A program made the position numbers and the translations under genes. From Ligustrum vulgare (taxonomy: Eukaryota > Streptophyta > Magnoliopsida > Lamiales > Oleaceae): DNA of 64,000 nt. The stretch's first letter is position 1. Every line of letters starts with the position of its first letter. The notes under the pieces were generated by a model. The model ran no database searches. It had not been told where the DNA came from and saw only the letters and a list, made by a program, of their open reading frames with translations. Where the stretch lies: NCBI GenBank assembly GCA_963555705.1, contig OY743177.1, forward strand, positions 1,240,001 to 1,304,000. The letters run 5' to 3'. Of the stretch, positions 10,542 through 21,481 are shown one piece after another.

Positions 10542-11783
10542 AACTTTTAGAACTTAATTTTGAATATGTAGTTTCCTCATTTAAGGGACTCTATTGTCAG
10601 ATATGGACCAAGTCTCTAATTTTCTCCAAGGGCTTAAAGTAGCACAACGTTAACCTAATCCTAATGTGGCCACTACAAGCTCAACCCTTTATCCGCCCAG
10701 TTCAACTGGATTATTTTGTTTCAAATTGATCCACTAAAATTTTGATCAAGTGCCCTTCAAGGGCAACACAAAGGCTGGGGTCCTTCAAGGGCACTATTTC
10801 ATTTAACTCTCCTGTTAGTGTTTTATCCACTATTTGACACAAAATTAATTAACATGACTGATGCAGAAGCGGAAAGGAATGAATCAGTGAGTGAATGAAA
10901 TTCCTACGCGACGCTCAATTTTACTTGTAAGTTTGATATATACTAGATAATGCAATGATTAAGATTTTAATTTCATTTCAAGAGACAGACAACAATTGAC
11001 ATGTCTCCATCTCGAAGAAAAGAGTTTATTCCCTTAATCGACCTTTTTGATTTTTCACACGCTTGTCCCAAGAATTGGACACAGATTATATTCACTAATT
11101 ATCCACTACAAGAACCATGTATTTGTAGTCTATCTAGCTATATATGTTTCTATATCTATCATTATCAACGATCACTTTTCAATGGAGGAACAGTTCTTTC
11201 TTGATTCTCTTCCCGTTACTGATGTTGGCTTTGGTTCAACAGTGTTTTCATTTCTTGTTTACACTTTTACTTCATCTTTCTTGAGTAAGAGAGAGAGAGA
11301 GAGGAAAATTAGTTCTTACTTGATTCTCTTTCCATCATTGATGTTGGACTTGCTTCATACTGCTTTCATTGTTTCCACTTTTATTTCGTCTGTCTTAATC
11401 TTAAGCAAGAAAATTTTGGAAACATAATCAAACTCTCTATCAAAATCAAGTTGAATATTGTATATATATCAAGCAATATTTAATTGAGTCTTACTTTGGG
11501 AATACCTTATAATATAGGACCACTCTCGTGTTCAAGCGACGTCGGTCTTTTTCTCTCCTATTGAGGAAAATCAACACGAGACCTTCACTTTTGATATCAA
11601 TTGATGCAAAAAAAAAAAAAAAAAAAAAATGCAATCCCTTTTTCTAAAATTTCATCTAAGATCAAGTTGGAAATCTATGTCCTAGCAATATTTATTAAAG
11701 TTATATTTCGAGAATTACTATACATGCCTATCTTCGTATTCAAATTGTGCTACACGTCGTCAATTCAGGATCAAAACGCATCC
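10542..11783. other. Intergenic, no gene recognised
   Basis: Contains two diverged copies of a block with TTGATTCTCTT...ATTGATGTTGG text (about 11195-11240 and 11310-11355), a short GA run near 11287-11302 and a 20-plus base A tract near 11607-11629. Open frames here (67 and 126 codons) overlap the repeat and match nothing I know. Confidence 0.3.
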
Positions 11784-12150
11784 GTTTGGTAACACTATAA
11801 CGATTTATAAACTGATTTATTTATAATTTAGAGGTAAAATATGCAGTTAAAAATTAGAGAGAGAAAATGCGTGTGATTAAAAAGTGATTTGAGAAATTGT
11901 GTGGTTTATAAACTGATTTATAAACCATTTATTAAACACTTGCTAAATAAGTTTGGCTCACGCTTCAATTGCCTCTATTTGGATCTTGTATGCTGATTAT
12001 AAACCAATTTTTTTTGGTTTTTCGAGGTAAGATGTGGTTAAAAATTGGAAAGAGAAAATATGTGTGGTTAAAAAATAATTTTAGAAATTGTATATATTAT
12101 AAATTTGTTTATAAATCAAATTTGTGCTTTATCGAACAGAGTCGAGTCGA
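11784..12150 (+). repeat. Two adjacent copies of a dispersed MITE-like repeat
   Basis: Two units (about 11784-11950 and 11985-12150) share the order GAGGTAAAATATG, GTGTGATTAAAAAGTGATTT, AGAAATTGTG, then TTTATAAACTGATTTATAAA. Related copies sit at 33848-33975 (plus), 45385-45525 (plus) and 32530-32680 (inverted). Ends are roughly inverted (GTTTATAAA/TTTATAAAC words), as in short non-autonomous DNA elements, but TSDs are not clear. Confidence 0.5.
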
Positions 12151-12235
12151 ATCGAATGACTTGACATTTTTAAATTCATTTCGACTCAACTTGTTAACCA
12201 AAGATAGAGTCCAAACTCAACCTTGACTCATATAG

Positions 12236-12647
12236 AACCAAGACACAAGACAAGGAAAGACAACTCAAATTGAATTGTGTCGAATCTAACCGAACCATGA
12301 CATAGATTGCCATCACTATTACAATCTCATTTCGTCAAGTAGGAAGCACCAAAATTTAGCTCTTGTTTGATTCCCATTAAAATGAGATTTTTTGGAAAAA
12401 ATTATTTTGAAATAGCGATTTTTTGAAGAATGGGTGGTTAAAACCAAGACACAAGACAAGGAAAGACAACTCAAATTGAATTGTGTCGAATCTAACCGAA
12501 CCATGACATAGATTGCCATCACTATTACAATCTCATTTCGTCAAGTAGGAAGCACCAAAATTTAGCTCTTGTTTGATTCCCATTAAAATGAGATTTTTTG
12601 GAAAAAATTATTTTGAAATAGCGATTTTTTGAAGAATGGGTGGTTAA
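12236..12647. repeat. Perfect 206-bp tandem duplication
   Basis: The block 12236-12441 is repeated at 12442-12647 with no difference that I can see, so it is recent. The unit begins AACCAAGACACAAG and ends TGGGTGGTTA. The second copy continues into the rest of a MITE-like repeat (to about 12720) that the first copy contains only in part. Confidence 0.85.
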
Positions 12648-12780
12648 AACATAAGAGAAATATTTTAGAGAATGTGTAGTTGAAAGGGAGAGAGAGAGAG
12701 AAAAATATTTTAAATTATAATTGCCAAAGAAGGCTAAATTTTGGCAGACATGATATTTGGTTTTGTGCGTTTAGTGCATC

Positions 12781-13463
12781 TAGTGTTGGCAACGGGGCGG
12801 ATCGGACCTCGATCCGCCCCGCCCCGAATTTTTTTGATCCGATCCGAATCCGCCCCGCGATCCGTCAAATTTCGGGTCGGGGCGGATCGGGTTCGGGTCG
12901 GGGCGGATCGGTCCACCGATCTGTGGACCGATCCGCCAAATTATTTTTTTATTTTTAAAATTTTTTTTTTAAAATTTTTTTAATTTTTAAATTTTTTTTT
13001 AAATATATTTTAAATTAAATCCTTTAAAAAAATTAGAAAAATTATTTTTTTTATTAAATTTTATTTATTTTATTGAAACGAGACGTATAGAGGCCGATTC
13101 GCCGATTCAACGGATCGAGTTTTTTTGCCATCACTTATTGGAATTCTTTCTTCAAATGAAGAACATGAAAATATGTTTTTTTTTTTTTAAAATACAAAGA
13201 TTGCAGGTTATTCCCAAAAATTAAAGTTTGCTACAAAATTTACATATTAGATTTTTATACATGATAAAAAAATTATATTAAAAAAAATGTCGGATCGCGG
13301 ATCGGATCAGCCCCGATCCAAATCCGCTCCGTGAATTTTCGGATCGGGGCGGATCACATAAATTTCGATCCGTCGATCCACGGATCGGGATTTTTTCGGA
13401 TCGGATCGGATCGGATCGGGTCGACGGATCGACGGGGCGGATCGAATTTTTTTGCCATCTCTA
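12781..13463. mobile_element. Non-autonomous hAT element with GC-rich subterminal repeats
   Basis: A perfect 8-bp target duplication AGTGCATC (12773-12780 and 13464-13471) brackets a 683-bp element. Its ends are TAGTGTTGGCAA and, inverted, TAGAGATGGCAA, typical of plant hAT ends. Both ends carry many CGGATCGG/CCGATCCG and GGGGCGGATC words that form palindromes, while the centre is extremely AT-rich. There is no transposase, so movement would depend on a hAT transposase elsewhere. Confidence 0.85.
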
Positions 13464-13499
13464 AGTGCATCGTATCACATGTATTGTGGCAGTTTCAAT
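13464..13499. other. Spacer between hAT and copia derivative
   Basis: Only the hAT target duplication (13464-13471) and the copia target duplication TCAAT (13495-13499) are seen. Confidence 0.6.
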
Positions 13500-15760
13500 T
13501 GTTGAGAATTATATACAAATTCCCTCTCTAATTAATTCACATAAATTTTGATTTTCAAGAAATAATTGAGCTAATAAAAAATAAAACAACAACGCAAACT
13601 ATATGAACCGTCAAAACTTTTTATTGTTTAATAAATTGTTACAATTATATAGAATTTGAACTCACCAAACCCCCCAAATATTGTAGGAAAAATAACCAAG
13701 CTTTATAACATTTACAAATTTCTACATCTTTCTACAATCTACAAAGAACCCCAGAAAAACCAAGATGCTAGACTAGATTTTTCCTTACAATACTCTCTAG
13801 TCAATATGAAATTAATTGGCTCCTCAACACACATATTTATAGGTAAACATAACATAAAAACCTGTATTACTTGTGCCCCAAGATATTCCTTATTTGAAGT
13901 AGAATAATCAGAATAAGGAAAGAAATTCATGCCAAAAAGATTATCTTTCTTTTCTTTTCACCCTTAACTTGGTCTCCAAGTTAATCACTTTAATAAGAAA
14001 ATCAATTGTCCAAGATATTTTTAGATCAAAATCCAACAGTCTCCATCTTGACAAAAAAATTATTCCAAGCCAAAAAATTCAAATTCAATCATTGGGTAAA
14101 TAGGCAAGCATTTAACACTCTGACGATCTTATACTCCACCATATGAGCATAACCAACACTCAGAATTATCAACGAACTCCAAGCTTTTCATCAGCTCATA
14201 TCGAAATAAACCTTGTTGAAAATTATGGTGCAACTCCCATGTTAGCTTTTCTTGGGAGTTCATCAGCCATCGACATCAATTTCACAACACACCTTGCATT
14301 AACGCCAAACCAATGCCCTTGTGCAAACACATGTACCCGCCAACAAGAACAAATCCTCTATCATGGAAACTGACTTCATACCATAAGTAAGTCTCATCTT
14401 ACTAAAGTACATCATCACCACCCTCCACCAGGAGAGTCGCATTGTCCACCTCCAAGCAGTTAGCCAACTCTACTACATCTTTTGGACAATTTCTTTTCAC
14501 ATGACTAGATTTACCACAGTTCCAACACATTACTTTCTTCTTCACGGAGTTACATCTCTTCCATTTTTGAATAACAAGCAAAGTGTTTTCACATGAACTG
14601 TCACTTCAACCTAATCAACTTAACTTCTGAAAATTCCACCATTTCCTTCCCGTACATCAAAATCGGCATGATGTGCTCAAACATGGATGGAAGAGACCAG
14701 ATGAACTTATCCTCATCATCAATCTTAACTCCAACAGATTCCAGTTCAGAAACAATCCCATTGAGAACACTAAGATTGTCTAAGATTTTCATACTTGCAT
14801 TCATTCTTAAAGAATGAAACCGCTCATTCAGATACACGTTATTTGACAAGTTCTTCATCTGATACAACTCTTCCAGTTTTTCCCATAGTTCATTCACAGC
14901 AAATAGCCCATAAATATTTGCAAGAACATTTTGGGTCAAACAAAGTTGTAACATGCTAGCAGCCTTAAAATTAAAATCTTCATCACTCGTGCTAGATTCA
15001 GTTTCTTTGTTAGAACTCAAGATTGGTTTTTCCTTCAAAGTTTTCTGCAGTCCTGTCAGAATCAATACATCCATGAATTGTAATTACTACAAGCCAAAAT
15101 TGATATTCCAGACAAATTTCTCTATGTTGTACTTTCCAAACATATTTTCTTTTGCTCTAAATTTTTTTTCGAACCACCTGATGCTCTGTTAATTAGACGC
15201 CGATTTTTCGTCGACGGCATTACTGTTGGAAATTACACACAAATTCCCTCTCTAATTAATCCATCGAAATTTTGATGTTCAAGAAATAATTGAGCCAATA
15301 AGAAAATAAAACAACAACGCAAAATTTACGGATCGCCAAGCTTTTGACTATATAATTAATTGTTACAATTATATAGAATTTGCACTCACCAAACCCCTAA
15401 GTATTGTAGGAAAAATAACCAAGCTTTATAACATCTATAAATTTCTACTTCTTTGTACAATCCACAAAGAACCCAAGAAAAATCAAGATTCTAGACTACA
15501 TTTTTCCTCACAATACTCTCTAGTCCACGTGCAATTAATTGACTCCTCAACACACATATTTATAGGTAAACATAACCCAAAAACGTGTATTACTTGTGCC
15601 CAAAGATATTTCCTTGTTGACGTAGAATAATCAGAACAAGGAAATAAATTCATGCCAAAAAGATTATCTTCATTTTCTTTTCACCCTTAACTTGGTCTCC
15701 ACTTAATCACTTTAACAAGAAAATCAATTGTCCAATATATTTTTGGATCAAAACCCAAAA
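13500..15760 (-). mobile_element. Gag-only copia derivative
   Basis: Two related LTRs (13500-14038, 539 bp, and 15224-15760, 537 bp) begin TGTTG and end in CCAACA (degraded to CCCAAAA on the right). A 5-bp target duplication TCAAT flanks them (13495-13499 and 15761-15765). Between them lies only a minus-strand gag with zinc knuckle; protease, integrase, RT and RNase H are missing. LTRs differ at many bases, so it is clearly older than the element at 5397. Orientation is minus, so the right LTR is the 5' one. Confidence 0.85.
14440..15140 (-). pseudogene. Copia gag remnant with zinc knuckle
   Basis: The longest open piece is 14601-15074 (157 codons) and reads as copia gag (LQLCLTQNVLANI, LWEKLEELYQMKNLSNNVYL, LPSMFEHIMPILMYG). 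Upstream text near 15075-15140 gives FGKYNIEKF, the usual gag N-terminus, in a frame broken by stops. Downstream, in another frame near 14490-14560, is a CCHC knuckle CWNCGKSSHVKRNC. The knuckle is followed within about 100 bp by the end of the coding text, so pol was deleted or never present. Confidence 0.75.
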
Positions 15761-15765
15761 TCAAT

Positions 15766-15806
15766 TCGGCGTGGCAACCATTGGGATCGACCTCAATTGA
15801 ATTGAC
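15766..15806. other. Short unique spacer
   Basis: Between the copia target duplication (15761-15765) and the duplicated ABCG-upstream block. Nothing recognisable. Confidence 0.4.
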
Positions 15807-15861
15807 TAGTAAGTACTTTGTTGGCTGGCTGGGGTGGGATCCTTCTCTCCATACCATGCCA

Positions 15862-15921
<60 letters not shown>
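15807..15921 (+). repeat. Left copy of duplicated ABCG-upstream block
   Basis: TAGTAAGTACTTT, GGCTGGCTGGGGTGGGATCC and a CT tract match 20828-20932 in order, with scattered differences. The right copy is the real 5' flank of the ABCG pseudogene. Confidence 0.8.
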
Positions 15922-15923
<2 letters not shown>

Positions 15924-15926
<3 letters not shown>

Positions 15927-16122
15927 TAGGAAATTATATCTTCCATATTGAGAATAGAAGATTTGTGTATATTTACTTTCCTTTGTATTAATATCTAGTT
16001 GATTCTTTCTCTGTAAGATTGATTCTTTCTTTGTAGGACTGATTAGAATCTCTTTGTATAAATATATGATTCAATACCAATAAGTTCATGACTATGAATT
16101 CAATCTCTCTTTCATCTTTTCA
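15924..16122 (+). repeat. 5' LTR of decayed copia
   Basis: 199 bp beginning TGTTAGG and ending TTTTCA next to the PBS. Contains a TATA-like TATAAATATATG (about 16058-16069). Confidence 0.8.
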
Positions 16123-16134
16123 TGGTATCAGAGC
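16123..16134 (+). other. Primer binding site (tRNA-iMet)
   Basis: TGGTATCAGAGC directly after the LTR end. Confidence 0.85.
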
Positions 16135-16203
16135 AGGGATTAAAATCCTTACCCGTCGTTGCACTCTAATTTCTCGTGTAGCATCTCCTTGCTTTCAAAC
16201 GTC

Positions 16204-19200
16204 ATGGCCAACGATGAAGTACCGATCATACCTCCAGCTGCTGGAAAGGGAATTGTTGAGCCTCCAGTCGATTCTGCAGATTCAAAAGTGAACATCTCGA
16301 ATCCATATTTCACCCACCATTCAGATCATCCAGGTTTGGTTTTGATTTCCAAACCTTTGAACGGAGACAATTATTCCACTTGGAAAAGGGTTATGACACT
16401 AGCCTTGAACTCTAAAAATAAACCGGGGTTCGTCAATGGCTCAATTAGAGCCCATTCAAAAACTGATTCTGAAAATTATGTTGCTTGGTCTCGGTGTAAT
16501 GATATGGTCCACTCTTGGATCATCAACACCCTCAGCCTAGAAATATTAGATAGTGTAATCTACTACTCTACTGCTCATGAGGTTTAGGAAGATTTTCATG
16601 AGCGCTTCTCTCAAAGCAATGCACCTCGCATCTTTAAAATCCAGAGAGATATTGCCTATTTTCGACAAGAACAGCTATTCGTCTCTGCCTATTACACGAG
16701 GTTGAAAGGCTTGTGGGATGAACTGGCTTCTTACAGTGATACGGGACATGGGGCACAGCAAGATCAGCAAAAATTAATGCAATTTCTAATGGGCTTGAAC
16801 GATTCTAACAGTTCCGTGCACGGACAAATTCTTCTGATGAATCCTCTTCCATTAGTTCGCCAAGCATATTCATCTGTCTCTCAAGAAGAAAAATGTCTCC
16901 TGAGCTCAACTGCAAGGGACTCCAGCGGAATTGCTGCCATGGCTGTTCACAACAATAGGTCGACGGGGACTGGAAAATCTGAGTGGTCTGACCGCACACA
17001 TAGTCCACACTATTTTCGACCGCAAGAGAAGTCATTAGAAAATTTTGGTGGGGGACGCAAAGACAAGCGTCGTTTTGGATCAGGAAGAGGACGTCCTCAT
17101 TTCTCTCACTGTGGAGAATTGGGTCATTGGGTCCAGACTTGCTATGAACTTCATGGGTATCCAGCGGGCCATCCAAAGTCAAAGAATAATTCTAGCTCAA
17201 GACGTTTTAACAGCAAGTCCACACCTAACCATGTGTCGGAGGGTTCTGCTAAGGAAGATGGAAACCAATCAATTGGGCTTTCAGAGACCCAATTAAGGCA
17301 ACTATTATCTCTTCTCGACAACAAAAATGAAGGGTCTAGTTCTCAAGAAAATACAGTGGCCAAGCCAGGTTTGTCTAAAATTACTTTCCACAGTTGGATC
17401 ATTGACAGCGGGGCTACGAATCATATTTCTTCATCTCCTAAATTGTTTCTCCGCAAAGATAAAAATTACTCATTGCCTCTTGTACTTCTTCCTAGCGGGG
17501 AAAAGGCCAATATAGTTGCAAAGGGATCACTACCGTTAAATTCTATATACTATTTGCATGATGTGCTATGCGTACCTACATTCAAAGTTGAATTAATGTC
17601 AATCAATCGTTTGACGAGAGATCTAAATTGTTCAGTGACTTTTTTCCCTATTGGTGTGTTTTGCAGGATCTGGCTACGAGGAGGATGATTGGTTTGGGTA
17701 AACAACATGACGAACTATACTATTTGGTAGCACTAGCAATGAAGAAATCCATGACCAACTCTTACTCACCCACAAACCGACCAACCTCAAACCTCGCTGT
17801 CTCATCTACTGATCTCTGGCATAACCGTTTCGGACACATATCATCTCCTCGTTTAAGTTTTACTGCTAAGAATTTTAAATTTTTTTCTATTCAGTCCAAT
17901 AATGCTTGCCCTATATGTTCTTTGGCTAAGTAGAGTCGTTTACCTTTCAATCCAAGTGTAATTTCTTCAATCAAACCTTTTGAGATAATTCATTGTGATA
18001 TTTGGGATCGCTATCAACACTCTTCTCTTTCTGGTGCTTATTACTTTCTTACTATTGTTGATGATTATACACGCTTCAGTTGGATTTTCTTGATGCGACA
18101 TAAGAGTGAAACACAATCAATTTTAAAGCGCTTCTTCAATTATGTTGCCACTCAATTTGAGTCTCACATTAAAACTTTTCGAAGTGACAATGGTGGGGAA
18201 TTTATCTCACTTCGTTCTTTCTTTCACGATAATGGTGTCATTTTTCAACACTCTTGCATCTACACACCCCAACAAATGGGATTGTGGAACGTAAGCATCG
18301 TCACATCTTACAAGTAGCTCGAGCTTTAAAATTCCAAGCTCAACTTCCTACCCAATTTTGGGGGAAGTGTGGTCTTACAGCTGTACACATCATCAACCGG
18401 CTCCCCTCTCCAATTCTATCTTTCAAATCTTCTTTTGAACTTCTCTACTCAAAACCACCTTCTTTTTTCCATCTTCGCGTCTTTGGTTGTTTGGCTTATG
18501 CTACTAATGTACAAACTTCTCACAAATTTGATCATCGTTCCATACCCTCAATTTTCATCGGTTATCCAGTCGGTCAGAAAGCATACAAACTATTCAATTT
18601 ATCAACCAAGAAAATTTTCACTAGTTGTGATGTAAAATTCCATGAAAATGTTTTTCCTTATGCATCCATAAAACCCATTTCTACTCCTTCCAACATAGAT
18701 CATGGCCCAAATCCTCTTGTGGCCCACGACATCACCTATCCCTCTGATCCCAATCCAGACACACAAAATTCACAACCCGTTCATCTTGCTGAACTTTCAA
18801 CATCTCCACATTCACAATCCGCTCCTACGTCCACCTCTTCACTGGAACCACCATCTCCATGTCATCTGACCACCCCGCGCACATACACTCGACGTTCTAA
18901 ACACTATGCTTCATCTGGTCAGATTAATAATTCCGACCCACCTTCTCCAACCGCCTCTACGAGTTCACCACAACAATCCACTCCACCCTATCCGGCGTCG
19001 GAATCTCCAGTCTATTTCGTCCCCAACCCGCCTCCACCAGTCATCACATCTGACCTCAACAGTGAAACCGCAGCTCACCCCACTTCAGTTTGTCACTCCA
19101 GCCACCACACTGGTCCACCAGTCAAGCTTAACGACTATGTCTGCTCCACTATTTACTCTAATTAATCAGCCTCCTTAATTAGACAAGACTCCTATTGACT

Positions 19201-20540
19201 GCTAGTGGGTGTACAAAATTAAACACCGTTCAGACGGGTCTATTGAGAGGTATAAGGCCAGGTTGGTCGCCAAGGGCTTCACTCAGCTTGAAGGTGTCGA
19301 TTACCAGGATACTTTTTCACCAACTGCCAAAATCATCACAATTCCCTGCTTACTCACATTTTCCGCAGCTCATGGCTGGTCCCTTCATCAAATGGACGTC
19401 AACAATGCTTTTCTCCACGGAGACCTGGCTGAGGAAATATATATGTATTCGCCACCAGGGGAGGAAAAGTTGGTATGTCGCCTTCATAAATCCTTGTACA
19501 ACCTGAAACAAGCATCTTGCCAGTGGTTCGCTAAGTTCTCAGAAGCATTCGATCTGTAGGTTTTGAACAATCTCAGGCCGACTATTCCCTGTTCACTAGA
19601 AGACAAGGAAAGTCCTTTACTGCCCTCTTGATTTATGTTGATGACATTTTGATTACTGGGAATAACCCCATTAGCATTACTGCAACCAAGAAATTTTTGC
19701 ATAGTCAATTCAATCTCAAAGAACTCGGTGATTTGAAATACTTTCTTGGTATTGAGGTTTCAACTTCCAAGAACGGAATTTTTATTTCACAATGCAAGTA
19801 TGCATTAGAAATCATTGAGTATGCAAGATTGGTGGGTGAAGCCCCTGTTGACACCCCCATGGAACGGGGCTTAAAATTTTCAGAAAAGAGCGATTTGCTA
19901 AAAAATCCAAGTCAGTATAGAAGATTAGTTAGCAGATTAATTTATTTGACAGTTTCGAGGTCAATGTAACATATGACGTGCATGGATTAAGTAGGTTTAT
20001 GGGTCAGTCCCGTAAACTTCACATGTATGCAGCTCTTCGGGTTGTTCGATATCTAAAAGGTGCACCTGGACAAGGCTTGTTCTTCTCGTCCAATAGTGAT
20101 TTCAAGTTGAGAGCTTATTGGGCAGGATTCCCACTCACTAGAAGATCTACTTCGAGTTATTGTGTCTTTCTTGGACCTTCATTGATATCTTGGAGATCAA
20201 AGCGACAGAAAACGGTCTCACTATCTTCCGTGGAGGCGGAATACCGTGCAATGACAGGAGCCTGCTGTGAATTGACATGGCTCTGGCATCTATTAAAAGA
20301 CTTGGGTCTTGCACACCATGAATCTGCATTACTATATTGCGATAACAAGACTGCCTTACACATTGCAGCCAATCCAGTTTTTCATGAGCGGACTAATTAA
20401 GCACATTGAGATGGATTGCCATTTTATTAGGGATAAAATTCAAGATGGTTCTATAACTACAAGATACGTAAATTCTACACATCAACTGGAAGACATCTTG
20501 ACCAAGCCCTTGGGAAAAGAAATTTTCATTTATGTGGTTC
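16204..20540 (+). pseudogene. Broken copia gag-pol polyprotein
   Basis: The gag start is the ATG at 16204 (MANDEVPI). An in-frame TAG at 16585 (HEV* then EDFHERF) interrupts it. The zinc knuckle near 17090-17140 has lost its first Cys. The protease IIDSGATNHIS is at about 17396-17430. Integrase pieces (HIISSPRLSF-like finger, RSDNGGEF at about 18183, then a frameshift before VERKHRH) continue to 19165. A deletion of roughly 100 bp or more removes the start of RT near 19165-19205. RT then has [22 protein letters not shown] and a YVDD box near 19635. RNase H ends near 20540 with TKPLGKEIF. There are at least four stops or frameshifts, so it is non-functional. Confidence 0.85.
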
Positions 20541-20585
20541 GCAAATTGGGAATGCATGATATCCACTTTCCTACTAGTGGGGGAG

Positions 20586-20762
20586 TGTTAGGAAATTATA
20601 TCTTCCATATTGAGAATAGAGGATTTGTGTATATTTACTTTCCTTTGTATTAATATCTAGTTGATTCTTTATATGTAAGATTGATTCTTACTTTGTAGGA
20701 TTTATTAGAATCCCTTTGTATAAATATATGATTCAATACCAATAAGATTATGACAGTGAATT

Positions 20763-20770
<8 letters not shown>
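20586..20770 (+). repeat. 3' LTR of decayed copia, end obscured by CT tract
   Basis: Matches 15924-16105 with several substitutions. It then enters CT repeats (20766-20823) and the terminal CA is not identifiable. Confidence 0.75.

Positions 20771-20823
<53 letters not shown>
20766..20823. repeat. CT microsatellite
   Basis: About 58 bp of uninterrupted CT. Similar tracts lie at 15864-15922 and 20893-20932. Long arginine/glutamate open frames on the minus strand here are products of the repeat. Confidence 0.9.
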
Positions 20824-20826
<3 letters not shown>

Positions 20827-20827
20827 G

Positions 20828-20890
20828 TAGTAAGTACTTTTTTGGCTGGCTGGGGTGGGATCCTTCTCTCCATACGACCATACCATTCCA

Positions 20891-20932
<42 letters not shown>
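20828..20932 (+). repeat. Right copy of duplicated block, native ABCG 5' flank
   Basis: Partner of 15807-15921. It runs through CT and GT repeats into the ABCG start codon at 20976, so this copy is in its original place. Confidence 0.75.
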
Positions 20933-20942
<10 letters not shown>

Positions 20943-21481
20943 CACGCGCGTGCCCGTCTTCGTTGAACAAAAACAATGGGGGCGTCTGGTGAACCTGCAG
21001 CAGAAACTTCCGTTAATGGAGAAGGCAATAACTTGTCTTCCATAATGTCATCTTTTTATCCAGTCACCCTCAAGGTACAAATAAATATAGAAATACTTCA
21101 GTAGAATTATTGATTCTATATATGTACAAGTGTTAGGTCACATTTGGTTGAGAAAGAACTGGTAAAATGTTGATTTCAGTTTATAATTATTGATCTTGTT
21201 TGTTTTACTGTGTGCAGTTTATAGATGTTTGCTATAGAGAAAAGGTGGAAAGCAAAAAATCAAGAAGAAGCATCATAAAAAAGACATTTTCTGGTGGGCT
21301 GTCTTCATCGTCCGATGTGGAGAACCCGGCGTCCACAATGATTCGGGAACGGACTATTTTGAATGGGATTACAGGTACGGTGGTGCCGGGTCAAATCTTA
21401 GCCATCCTCGGCCCCTACGACAGCGGAAAATCGACACTCTTGAATGCTCTGGCAGGCCGGCTCCACCACCGCCGTGGTCTC

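Larger units (their letters stand above)
15924..20823 (+). mobile_element. Decayed Ty1/copia element
   Basis: Left LTR 15924-16122 (199 bp, TGTTAGGAAA...TTTTCA) is followed at once by PBS TGGTATCAGAGC (16123-16134). Coding text for gag to RNase H follows to about 20540, then a purine-rich tract (ACTAGTGGGGGAG, 20573-20585) and right LTR from 20586. The right LTR matches the left to about 20770 and then runs into a CT tract, so its terminal bases and the TSD cannot be defined. Short LTRs and the gag knuckle context (HCGELGHWVQTC then YELHGYP) suggest the Ale/Retrofit lineage. Confidence 0.85.

Noticed and set aside
16805..17182. 125-codon minus-strand frame
   Set aside because: Shadow of the decayed copia gag on the opposite strand.
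20650..21043. Arg/Glu-rich minus-strand frames
   Set aside because: Translation of CT microsatellites; no protein-like composition.
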